Of a stretch of DNA of 43,632 bases, positions 37,166-43,632 are shown piece by piece. Under the pieces are notes generated by a model. It had not been told where the DNA came from, searched no databases, and saw only the letters and a program-made list of their open reading frames with translations. Source of the DNA: a virus; the IMG/VR virus record IMGVR_UViG_3300047667_001165, positions 1-43,632 of that record. One strand, written 5' to 3'. Within the stretch, counting starts at the first letter, position 1. Each line of letters opens with the position of its first letter. The translations under genes were made by a program, and so were the position numbers.

Positions 37166-38533
37166 TTTCATTAGATCCTCGAAGAAATCTTCCGCCTCTT
37201 CGGTTTCATCCTCTAAAGGCTCGATAGACATGCTATCTCCTTCCTGCATTCTAGACTCGGAAATTTTTAAAGTCAAGGGGTCAGTGTTAAATCTGTGAAC
37301 TTTATTTACAGGACCGAATCTGCTCTTACCTACAATGAAACCAAACTGGTTAATCTCCTTCATGTCATCAGTTGCGTAGAGGAAACCACAGAAATCGGAA
37401 CAAGTGGCGATACCAATTGAGCTACCTAGATTAGACATGCTAGGTTTTTCGGTGTCGTATCCGGCTCTGTTAAGCTGTGATACGACAACGAAGGGAATTC
37501 CGTGGTTGAATGATAGTGCTCGGGTCTCAACATACAGGCTTGATACCAACAAATGGTGTTGTGTATATGTCTTACTTGGTTTGAGTAGTTCAGGGTAATC
37601 AACAAAAACACAGTCAAACTTAATCCCTAAATGATTTTCGGCCCGTTTGATGAATGCCGACAATCCTTGGGGTGTTAGCGATCCAGTTGCAAAGTCTTTG
37701 ATCAGAATATCCCCGTAACCCTTATCGGTAGCAGAAGTTAGAAACTGCCCAATCTTTTCAGATTCACTTTTAAGATTAAAGATTGCCACATCTGCCAATT
37801 CGGCTACGAATCTATCGGCGTAAATATAACGAGGCATCTCCAATGATACAACCAAGCAGTTCTTACCTTGTTTTGAAAGGTTGCAAGCAAGAGACTTGAT
37901 GAAGTTGGACTTACCGATATTAGATGCAGCACAAATGTTATACATCGCAGAACCCTTTGCCAGTAGCCCACCTCCAATTTGCTGATCCAACCAAGCAAAG
38001 CCTGTTGGAAGGCGGTTAGTTTCGTCGTTAAGCTCTCTAATGTAGTCTTCTCGACCAGTCTTCTCAAACAATCGTAGACCAAGATCGTCAACCATATAGA
38101 TTGACATGGCCTTTTCCATCTCTCCGTAAACCTCTCCAATATCAAGAGGTTCACCCGCCATACCTTTAGCGAATCCATCATCAATTAATCCTTGAATAAT
38201 TCTCTGCCTGAAAAACTCTTCAGCAGAATTTAATAAAATCTTTGTATCAAATTTTGACTTCTGAAAAGATTTATACCCTTTCAAGAAAACTCTGAAACTA
38301 TCCCTTTGCTCCTCCGTTTTGAGATATTGTTTAATCTCCGCAGGACTTGGAACTTGGTTATGTTTTAGAAAAAACTCCTTTGCTATGTTTAGTGCAAGAA
38401 AGTTATTCTCATCAATGATTGTTTTTTTGGAGACGAATTCGATAATAGCAGGACAGAAAATCTCACGGTCCTTACCGAAAATCGACGAATATGCTAATGC
38501 CTTTTCTATGTATCCTAAATTAAGCTCTTCCAT
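37160..38533 (-). CDS. 41: Replicative DNA helicase gp41 (DnaB family)
   Basis: 457 residues, T4 gp41 being 475. An N-terminal helical domain leads to the RecA-like core: PTGFAWLDQQIGGGL, Walker A AASNIGKS (202-209), LVVSLEMPRYIYADR, Walker B VFVDYPELLKP (310-319), the sensor-type VVVSQLNRAGYDTEKP (350-364), and KSRFGP near the C-terminus before an acidic tail. It forms the hexamer that unwinds the phage fork 5'-3' and partners with primase gp61. A promoter-like TATAAT lies 7 nt before the ATG. Confidence 0.93.
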   Translation of the reverse strand: MEELNLGYIEKALAYSSIFGKDREIFCPAIIEFVSKKTIIDENNFLALNIAKEFFLKHNQVPSPAEIKQYLKTEEQRDSFRVFLKGYKSFQKSKFDTKILLNSAEEFFRQRIIQGLIDDGFAKGMAGEPLDIGEVYGEMEKAMSIYMVDDLGLRLFEKTGREDYIRELNDETNRLPTGFAWLDQQIGGGLLAKGSAMYNICAASNIGKSNFIKSLACNLSKQGKNCLVVSLEMPRYIYADRFVAELADVAIFNLKSESEKIGQFLTSATDKGYGDILIKDFATGSLTPQGLSAFIKRAENHLGIKFDCVFVDYPELLKPSKTYTQHHLLVSSLYVETRALSFNHGIPFVVVSQLNRAGYDTEKPSMSNLGSSIGIATCSDFCGFLYATDDMKEINQFGFIVGKSRFGPVNKVHRFNTDPLTLKISESRMQEGDSMSIEPLEDETEEAEDFFEDLMKD

Positions 38534-38540
38534 TAATATG

Positions 38541-38568
38541 ATTATACCCCTCTGTTTTTACGATACAA
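38541..38568 (-). promoter_or_regulatory. Promoter-like element before gp41
   Basis: On the minus strand TTGTAT (38563-38568), 16 nt, then TATAAT (38541-38546). The -10 box ends 7 nt before the gp41 ATG, so a transcript from it would be nearly leaderless. It overlaps the end of the preceding gene. Confidence 0.35.
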
Positions 38569-39481
38569 CTAAGTTTTGATATAAATGTTCGGAGCTATTA
38601 TGGATAATATTCCGACGTTTTCTTGCATTAACAATTAATTGGGTCGCATCTGCAATACGCCTATCCGTCTCTTTGTTGACTTCATTAAAAACACCATCTA
38701 AGACATCGGTTTCTATAGCTTTATTTTTTTCGGGATTATTCATAATCATATTAATATGAACCGAGTTTTCATTCGTATTTTTCCTCAGAACCAAAGTGCC
38801 TAGGGTTGCCTCCACTTCATGAATATCCATTTTGATGCTATCCAATATTACCATATGTGGTGTATATGGTTTGGGAAAATGTAATTTTTTTGTCCATACA
38901 TTTTTCCTAAAGGTTTTAACAAACCAGTTTTTAACTTTACCCAAAAATCTTACATTTTCTATAGATTCTATGTGGTTCTTTTTTTGGCAGTTATACTCAT
39001 TATAGTAGTTTTCAACGCTTCGTTTTTCGCCTGTGTTGACAAGTAGCATAGTGTAATCATCTTCCGTATTGTCAACACGCCAGCCCTTAGCTAATTTACA
39101 ACCACGAATAACAACGTTCATGTTGGTAGAAAGTGTGTGCGTGAAAAATCCTAATTCATCAGTTTCCTCGGAATTTGGGTCTCCCATTTCAATCATTGTG
39201 TCAGGCTGTATGCATATGTTGTATGGTAAAAAATCGCCCCCTGTTAATTCCATTTTTACCATATTATCTTTGATGATATCTTTTAGTTTTACATCAGCTT
39301 CGTAATCACTTTCCGATATTTTAAACTCAAAACTCTCCATGCCTAATATCTCCGATAACGGAACCGGAAACAGACCTCCTGTAATTTTAATAGCAGGTTT
39401 CAGTGCTTTCTCAACCACCCCCGATTCCAAACACACCTGTTCAAACATTTTGTTAATTTCTTTCTCTTTTCTGTCTTTCAT
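38558..39481 (-). CDS. Hypothetical protein between UvsX and gp41, 307 aa
   Basis: 307 residues, unrecognised. A helical start (KDRKEKEINKMFEQVCLESG), a central beta-rich region (FEFKISESDYEADVKLKDII, VVIRGCKLAKGWRVDNTEDD, TPHMVILDSIKMDIHEVEAT) and a basic helical end. In T4 the place between uvsX and 41 is held by gene 40 (114 aa, a membrane protein), to which this bears no resemblance. It overlaps the upstream 86-residue gene by 29 nt. Confidence 0.55.
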   Translation of the reverse strand: MKDRKEKEINKMFEQVCLESGVVEKALKPAIKITGGLFPVPLSEILGMESFEFKISESDYEADVKLKDIIKDNMVKMELTGGDFLPYNICIQPDTMIEMGDPNSEETDELGFFTHTLSTNMNVVIRGCKLAKGWRVDNTEDDYTMLLVNTGEKRSVENYYNEYNCQKKNHIESIENVRFLGKVKNWFVKTFRKNVWTKKLHFPKPYTPHMVILDSIKMDIHEVEATLGTLVLRKNTNENSVHINMIMNNPEKNKAIETDVLDGVFNEVNKETDRRIADATQLIVNARKRRNIIHNSSEHLYQNLVVS

Positions 39482-39713
39482 ATTCTTCTAGTATTTCTAT
39501 CTTTTTACGACACTCTTCTTCAAATCTATCTATGACAGTATTGGGTTTTGCTTCATCACATTCCCTATCAAGGAACACGCCATCGGTCCTAGCCTTTTCA
39601 AACTTTATTCGGAAAGCTTCTTGCTTCTCTGAAAGTTCTTCCATACGTTTTGATTCTGGGGATTGAATATTTTCTACATCAATCCCCAGAGATTTGTCAT
39701 CTTTACTACACAT
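39453..39713 (-). CDS. Small coiled-coil-like protein after uvsX, 86 aa
   Basis: 86 residues, extremely charged and helical (SKRMEELSEKQEAFRIKFEKA, then IDRFEEECRKKIEILEEYER). It is predicted to be a single long helix or coiled coil. It overlaps the uvsX stop by 8 nt and the next gene by 29 nt, so it is tightly coupled. It could be a small regulator or mediator of the recombination genes; no family is recognised. Confidence 0.55.
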   Translation of the reverse strand: MCSKDDKSLGIDVENIQSPESKRMEELSEKQEAFRIKFEKARTDGVFLDRECDEAKPNTVIDRFEEECRKKIEILEEYERQKRERN

Positions 39714-40743
39714 CTTGTTCTACTTCAATCTCTACAGGTTCTCCTTTAAGACTGCCCAAAGAATAACGATCTTTGACTGCTTTTTGGAATGTTACATCGT
39801 CGATGATAGAACCCCAGAATTCAGCAGTATTGGTATCCTTATTCCTTAGTTTAGTCTCACCGCCATCTTTGGAATACCAACCCTGTGTCGGGACAGTAAC
39901 ATGACCAGTTGCCCTTGCAATGTCTAATAGCGAAGAATATTTATCCAGACCACCTTCAAAGGTAACTTTGATTGGAAACTTTGATTTCTCTTTAGTTAGG
40001 CGACTTTTGTGAACGTTAACTATGAAGTTACTCCCGACGAATTCTTTTCCGTCTTTTTCTTGTTGCTTTCCGATTACCCAAATGTTGTTCGGTGTAAGCT
40101 CCATACCTTTACCTCCTGCGATAACGGTCTTAGAATACAACTCCTGAGTCTCATAAGTTTTGGCGATAGCAACTAGAGGGATTTTCTTAACGTTTAGGTG
40201 CGGGTTAATAATTCTCCAGAAAGAGCCAATCTCTTTTGCTCTGGTCATATCCACTTTAACATTTCCGTCTTCCGCATCAGTCATTTCTTTTTTGGATGCA
40301 ATCTGACCTAAAGAATCAATTCCGATGAATACTTTATCTTCTTCGGTAAGATCTTTAAGGGTTTTTGCTATATCCAATTTAAGGTCTTCGATGGACATAA
40401 TAGGCTTGTGATATACTCTCGAAGTATCAATCCCCACAGACTCCATTGTATCGCTACTACAACCATACTCTGCATCAAAAAAGATGAAGATGGATTCGGG
40501 ACAAGAATCCATATATTCTTTGGCCAAGATTAGCATAAACAATGTTTTGAATGTCTTGGAGTTACCCGCAATAACCAAAGATCCTCTTGAGAATCCACCA
40601 CCTTTTACTCTAGCCGATAGAGCAATATCCAAAGCTGGAACCCCTGTCGTATAGAACTCCTCAACAAAAAACTTAGAGTTTTTGATTGTATCCGCACCTT
40701 CAATTGTGTTGCTCTTTTTGAGCTTTTTTAGTAGTTCGTTCAT
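39706..40743 (-). CDS. uvsX: Recombinase UvsX (RecA/Rad51 family)
   Basis: 345 residues, T4 UvsX being 391. The RecA fold is clear: TTGVPALDIALSARVKGGGF, Walker A GNSKTFKT (60-67), FIFFDAEYGC, Walker B VFIGIDSLGQI (138-148), a DNA-binding loop region with TRAKEIGSFWRII, VAIAKTYETQE and VIAGGKGMELTPNNIWVIGK. It forms filaments on gp32-coated ssDNA, performs strand exchange and starts recombination-dependent replication. It is 4 nt after a small acidic gene and followed by two overlapping unknown genes and then gp41. Confidence 0.93.
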   Translation of the reverse strand: MNELLKKLKKSNTIEGADTIKNSKFFVEEFYTTGVPALDIALSARVKGGGFSRGSLVIAGNSKTFKTLFMLILAKEYMDSCPESIFIFFDAEYGCSSDTMESVGIDTSRVYHKPIMSIEDLKLDIAKTLKDLTEEDKVFIGIDSLGQIASKKEMTDAEDGNVKVDMTRAKEIGSFWRIINPHLNVKKIPLVAIAKTYETQELYSKTVIAGGKGMELTPNNIWVIGKQQEKDGKEFVGSNFIVNVHKSRLTKEKSKFPIKVTFEGGLDKYSSLLDIARATGHVTVPTQGWYSKDGGETKLRNKDTNTAEFWGSIIDDVTFQKAVKDRYSLGSLKGEPVEIEVEQDV

Positions 40744-40747
40744 TACT

Positions 40748-41092
40748 TTAGCTAGTTACAATTTGGGATTCGGTATCAGCTTCATTCTTCTTCTCTTTAG
40801 ATTCCTCTAATGTAGAATATAGATCGGGGATGCTGTTGCTAAACTGACTGGTCACATCTTGATATGTGCCTACTTTGTAGGCCACTCTGAAACCTCGGGC
40901 TGGGTCTTCGAGTAGAGCTTCATACACAAGCGGTAGCAACTGAATATTGAGTTCGGCTTTTTGGGTTTGTTCGTTCCTATGGGGATAGGCTTGGACCAAT
41001 TTGGGATTCTTAACACCCCAGCCATCTTCATTACTATACATCACTTGTGCTACGATGATAGCACCTTCTTTTTCAAATACGTTAATTTCCAT
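40748..41092 (-). CDS. Hypothetical protein upstream of uvsX, 114 aa
   Basis: 114 residues: beta-strand-rich front (INVFEKEGAIIVAQVMYSNED, PKLVQAYPHRNEQTQKAELN), then YEALLEDPARGFRVAYKVGT and an acidic, probably disordered tail. It is the first gene of the uvsX transcript, preceded by a promoter-like element and a terminator. It may be a small recombination or SSB-type accessory protein, but I recognise no family. Confidence 0.55.
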   Translation of the reverse strand: MEINVFEKEGAIIVAQVMYSNEDGWGVKNPKLVQAYPHRNEQTQKAELNIQLLPLVYEALLEDPARGFRVAYKVGTYQDVTSQFSNSIPDLYSTLEESKEKKNEADTESQIVTS

Positions 41093-41101
41093 TACGGTTT
41101 C

Positions 41102-41130
41102 ATCATAACAGACTGTTAAAACTTTTTCAA
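41102..41130 (-). promoter_or_regulatory. Promoter for the uvsX transcript
   Basis: On the minus strand TTGAAA (41125-41130), a 17-nt spacer and TATGAT (41102-41107), each five of six matches to the sigma70 consensus. It lies between the terminator at 41147-41182 and the ATG at 41092. The predicted start site is only a few bases before the ATG. Confidence 0.5.
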
Positions 41131-41140
41131 GTGAGTAAAT

Positions 41141-41182
41141 AAAAAAAATACCATAAGTTATGGTGAAATAACCTATGGTATT
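41141..41182 (-). terminator. Strong intrinsic terminator between the 92-aa gene and the uvsX operon
   Basis: AATACCATAAGTTAT (41147-41161) and ATAACCTATGGTATT (41168-41182) form a 15-bp stem with a single mismatch and a 6-nt loop. On the minus strand it is followed by a run of eight Ts (41141-41148, shared with the stem base). It ends the transcript of the 92-residue gene. Confidence 0.9.
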
Positions 41183-41202
41183 TTGAAAGCTTAAAAAATG
41201 TT

Positions 41203-41481
41203 TTACTCTTCGGTGGCTTTTGGTTCTTCTTTAACAACCTTTTTCTTTTTAGTTTTGGTAGGTTCTTTAACAACCTCTTCAATAGCAGGTTCAAGTTCTT
41301 TAACAACCTTTTTCTTTTTAGGTTTGATTAGCTGCGAACCCTTTTCTTTTGTTACATCATATTTTTGGATAAACTTTTCTCCGTCAGGTTTTTCTACCTC
41401 AATTTGGAAAATAGTTCCATCAACTTTAGTCAGTCTATAAACACTGCCATCTTCTTGCTCAAGTCTTAATTTGTTAGCCAT
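41203..41481 (-). CDS. Small Lys-rich protein after gp43, 92 aa
   Basis: 92 residues. The first 55 form a compact beta-like unit (KLRLEQEDGSVYRLTKVDGT, IFQIEVEKPDGEKFIQKYDV). The rest is a repetitive Lys/Glu/Val tail with KPKKKKVVKE and KTKKKKVVKE, encoded by imperfect repeats at about 41229-41327. The tail resembles nucleic-acid-binding histone-like tails. It lies 8 nt downstream of the polymerase gene, in the place where T4 has regA, the translational repressor, but shares no recognisable similarity with RegA. Confidence 0.55.
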   Translation of the reverse strand: MANKLRLEQEDGSVYRLTKVDGTIFQIEVEKPDGEKFIQKYDVTKEKGSQLIKPKKKKVVKELEPAIEEVVKEPTKTKKKKVVKEEPKATEE

Positions 41482-41489
41482 AATATTAA

Positions 41490-43632
41490 TTATCCAAAAA
41501 GCTCTTCGAAATCGACTTCTTCATCATGCTTCAGATTGGGGAAGATCCAACCAACCGTATCGAACAATTGTTTGGCCACGGTTAGATACATTTTTTCCCA
41601 TTGCTTTTCGTAATCTATCTCCAAACCAAACTCTTCAGGTAGTTTCTGATTACTGCCCGCGATAGACTCGATACCATATTCATTAGGTTTAATATAACAC
41701 CACAGAGCTTTAACACCTCCTTGATGTAATTGATACTTCCCTTTTAGTCCCAAGTCTTCGACGATCCTATTATGAAATACACAAGACTTGACTTGGGCAG
41801 GACAACGACTCCCTGCGACATAACGTTCTCTAAAACCTTCGGTAATAACAGTCGATCCTTCTTTATTAACTCTAGAACCACCATTCTCGTATAGGGACAG
41901 GTTGTTTGCTCTCTGTCTTTTAGACACGTCTGAAAAACTTGCCTTGAAAAACTGCTCCTTATGTTTCGCTAAAATTTTACATAAATGAATCCTATTAAAC
42001 TTATGACCCATCTCCAGATATTTGGCGAGAGTTTCAAAATACAGCTCGTTGAACAAACCCTTCACCATAGGCGAATATTCGGATTTGATAACCTTCAACC
42101 CAGTGTATTTCATCCTCTTCTTTTCGGGGAGAGGAAAGCCTTCGTTATCTAGGACGTAGTATGCATATTGCTTTTTAGCAAAGAACAAAGCGGTTGGTGC
42201 TGCTTTTTCCCTACCAAAGTTATACGTAGGTTTGGTGCAAGCCATCGTATCTCTAGCCCAATCATTAGTGATCTTATTAAGAAAATCACCAATCTTATCA
42301 GAATAGATTTTACCGAAAGGGGTTAGTGCTTCATTTTCAAAGAATTCTTTACCGTAGTGTTTAACTACGGAATCGAACGTAACCATAACACTATCCGTGT
42401 CCCCGCCCACAACCGGATCTTCTTCACAACCATAACTTTTTTTAAACAACTTTTGTATCTCATCAATCGCATTCTTAGTAACACCTTGTCCAGTTAAAGT
42501 AATTGAACGGGCAATATCCAAATCATAAAGAGGTGAAGCTGCTGCTGAAATCATCCCATAACAACTATTAAGAAAAATCTTGGTGATCTTCGCTTTTCTC
42601 TGCCAGTATTTAGCACCCTCAAAATCATCTTTTGAGAGACATTGGTCGGCTTTTTTCGTATACAGGCTTTTGTTATCAAACTGCTTTTGAATAAATTCGA
42701 TAACAATACCTGATTTGTTCAAGTCAAAAATAACATCAGCTTTTGAAACACAATAGCCCTTTTCTCTCATCTCATCTAGGAATCGATCTTCCCTGACTTT
42801 ACAGGAAGTTCCGTAGTCGGTGTAAATGATAAACTCGCCGTCTTGACCTTGGACAGATCCAACTTTGGTTTCCAATGAAGTGTTCAATGAAATCATATTC
42901 GTTGGATATAGTGATGTGATATCGTAAGAAAATAGATTTGTTGTCAGCCCCACAGTTGGTTCTTTAACAAACCCACCCTCAAAGGATACTGGTTGCGATC
43001 TTTTAGCCGAAGGAACAAACACACCTTTGTTAACAGCACTTGCCGCAATAGATCCATTAATAACCTTGATCTTACCCAAGCTCTCGACATAGTTGGAGAA
43101 CCCCTCATATGCCGTCTGGCGAGACGTTTCAAGGAATTCCAACTCGGCATCCATAGAAACTAGAAGAGCTACGTCAACCAAGTTATAGAGGCTGTATTTG
43201 GGCCAATCTTTTATGGATAGATCGTAGAGAGACATCCCAGCATCGACCTTACCGCATTCTAGGATATCGCTAGCAACTGCATCCAGAGACCAACTTTCTC
43301 TCTCAGCCTTAAAGGTGAAAGTAGAAAACACATCCATATAATCCATAACGTTAATGCCGTGGATATTATAACGAATTTCGGGGTTTCCGAATTTATCGAA
43401 ACCTTCTTTGGCTGTAACCTTACCGTAAGGTGAAAGCTTCTGGTAGTGTTTTCCACCCAATACAAGCTTCAATCTATTAATGATATAGACTGTATCGAAA
43501 CCATTACAGTTCCAGCCTGTGTAAATATCGGGATAATTCTTAACCCAAAAATTGAGCATATGGGTAAGTCGTTCCTTCTCATCTTCTATCTCATAATACA
43601 CAATATCATCAATAGAAATAGGGAGTAGTTTT
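41490..43632 (-). CDS. 43: DNA polymerase gp43 (family B), N-terminus beyond the right edge
   Basis: The frame is open through the right edge (it reads KLLPISIDDIVYYE before 43599), so about 714 C-terminal residues are present. Exonuclease motif II is YTGWNCNGFD and motif III YNLVDVALLVSMD; exo motif I is outside. Polymerase motif A is SYDITSLYPTNMIS, motif B KITKIFLNSCYGMISAAASP and motif C VVGGDTDSVMV. The end (EVDFEELFG) is an acidic/hydrophobic clamp-binding-like tail. It replicates the phage genome with the gp45 clamp. No intein, intron or split is seen in the visible part. Confidence 0.95.
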   Translation of the reverse strand, partial: KLLPISIDDIVYYEIEDEKERLTHMLNFWVKNYPDIYTGWNCNGFDTVYIINRLKLVLGGKHYQKLSPYGKVTAKEGFDKFGNPEIRYNIHGINVMDYMDVFSTFTFKAERESWSLDAVASDILECGKVDAGMSLYDLSIKDWPKYSLYNLVDVALLVSMDAELEFLETSRQTAYEGFSNYVESLGKIKVINGSIAASAVNKGVFVPSAKRSQPVSFEGGFVKEPTVGLTTNLFSYDITSLYPTNMISLNTSLETKVGSVQGQDGEFIIYTDYGTSCKVREDRFLDEMREKGYCVSKADVIFDLNKSGIVIEFIQKQFDNKSLYTKKADQCLSKDDFEGAKYWQRKAKITKIFLNSCYGMISAAASPLYDLDIARSITLTGQGVTKNAIDEIQKLFKKSYGCEEDPVVGGDTDSVMVTFDSVVKHYGKEFFENEALTPFGKIYSDKIGDFLNKITNDWARDTMACTKPTYNFGREKAAPTALFFAKKQYAYYVLDNEGFPLPEKKRMKYTGLKVIKSEYSPMVKGLFNELYFETLAKYLEMGHKFNRIHLCKILAKHKEQFFKASFSDVSKRQRANNLSLYENGGSRVNKEGSTVITEGFRERYVAGSRCPAQVKSCVFHNRIVEDLGLKGKYQLHQGGVKALWCYIKPNEYGIESIAGSNQKLPEEFGLEIDYEKQWEKMYLTVAKQLFDTVGWIFPNLKHDEEVDFEELFG

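Noticed and set aside
38558-39481. Assignment as gene 40
   Set aside because: The position between uvsX and 41 fits, but the length (307 against 114) and the lack of a membrane segment do not.

Overview
The window is part of a lytic, T4-related myovirus genome: AT-rich, densely packed and mostly transcribed from the minus strand. The virus type is read from a set of recognisable T4-family proteins: DNA polymerase gp43, recombinase UvsX, helicase gp41, a probable gp32 single-stranded DNA binding protein, a probable gp45 sliding clamp, RNase H, large terminase gp17, tail sheath gp18, tail tube gp19, a gp5-type hub/lysozyme, a gp53-like baseplate protein and a gp4-type head-completion protein. 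The host is not decidable from the sequence; it is probably aquatic and Gram-negative, judging by a candidate spanin pair and the integron-like sites.

Layout. 1-11.8 kb (minus): tail-fibre and adhesion genes (a LamG-repeat fibre open at the left edge, a chimeric SGNH-hydrolase fibre of clearly higher G+C flanked by 63-bp direct repeats, a propeller-like protein ending in 27-residue repeats), then gp4, small virion-type genes and gp53. 11.8-12.06 kb: one small plus-strand gene ending in a bidirectional terminator. 12.1-16.7 kb (minus): gp17, a degenerate stand-alone copy of the terminase ATPase domain carrying an in-frame stop, an HNH endonuclease, thymidylate synthase and a small gene, with a promoter-like site directly behind the gp18 terminator. 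16.8-20.5 kb: gp18 (minus) and gp19 (plus) diverge from a 55-bp gap. 20.5-23.2 kb (minus): small unknown genes and RNase H.

23.2-26.3 kb is the standout: six imperfect-palindromic sites of 118-132 bp, all in one orientation, delimit five cassettes of about 0.5-0.6 kb, each with one small plus-strand gene close behind its site and usually a minus-strand ORF converging on it. The outer 7-bp boxes behave exactly as integron attC boxes should: the 5' box of each cassette (GTT+4) is the perfect reverse complement of the 3' box (4+AAC) at the end of that same cassette, in five of five testable cassettes. This is an integron-type gene-cassette array (a CALIN, since no integrase is in the window) inside a virulent-type phage genome.

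26.3-31.5 kb: an overlapping pair of minus genes resembling i-spanin/o-spanin, then two plus-strand baseplate genes, the second a 1232-residue gp5-like hub carrying a lytic-transglycosylase domain, a degenerate amidase-like domain and two DnaJ-type Cys motifs. 31.5-43.6 kb (minus): the replication/recombination block - MazG-like hydrolase, clamp, SSB with an (AAAAC)6 leader, a possible gp59-like helicase loader, gp41, UvsX and gp43, which runs off the right edge.

Shine-Dalgarno sequences are scarce. Instead several starts have a TATAAT-like box 5-9 nt upstream, raising the possibility of leaderless late or middle transcripts.
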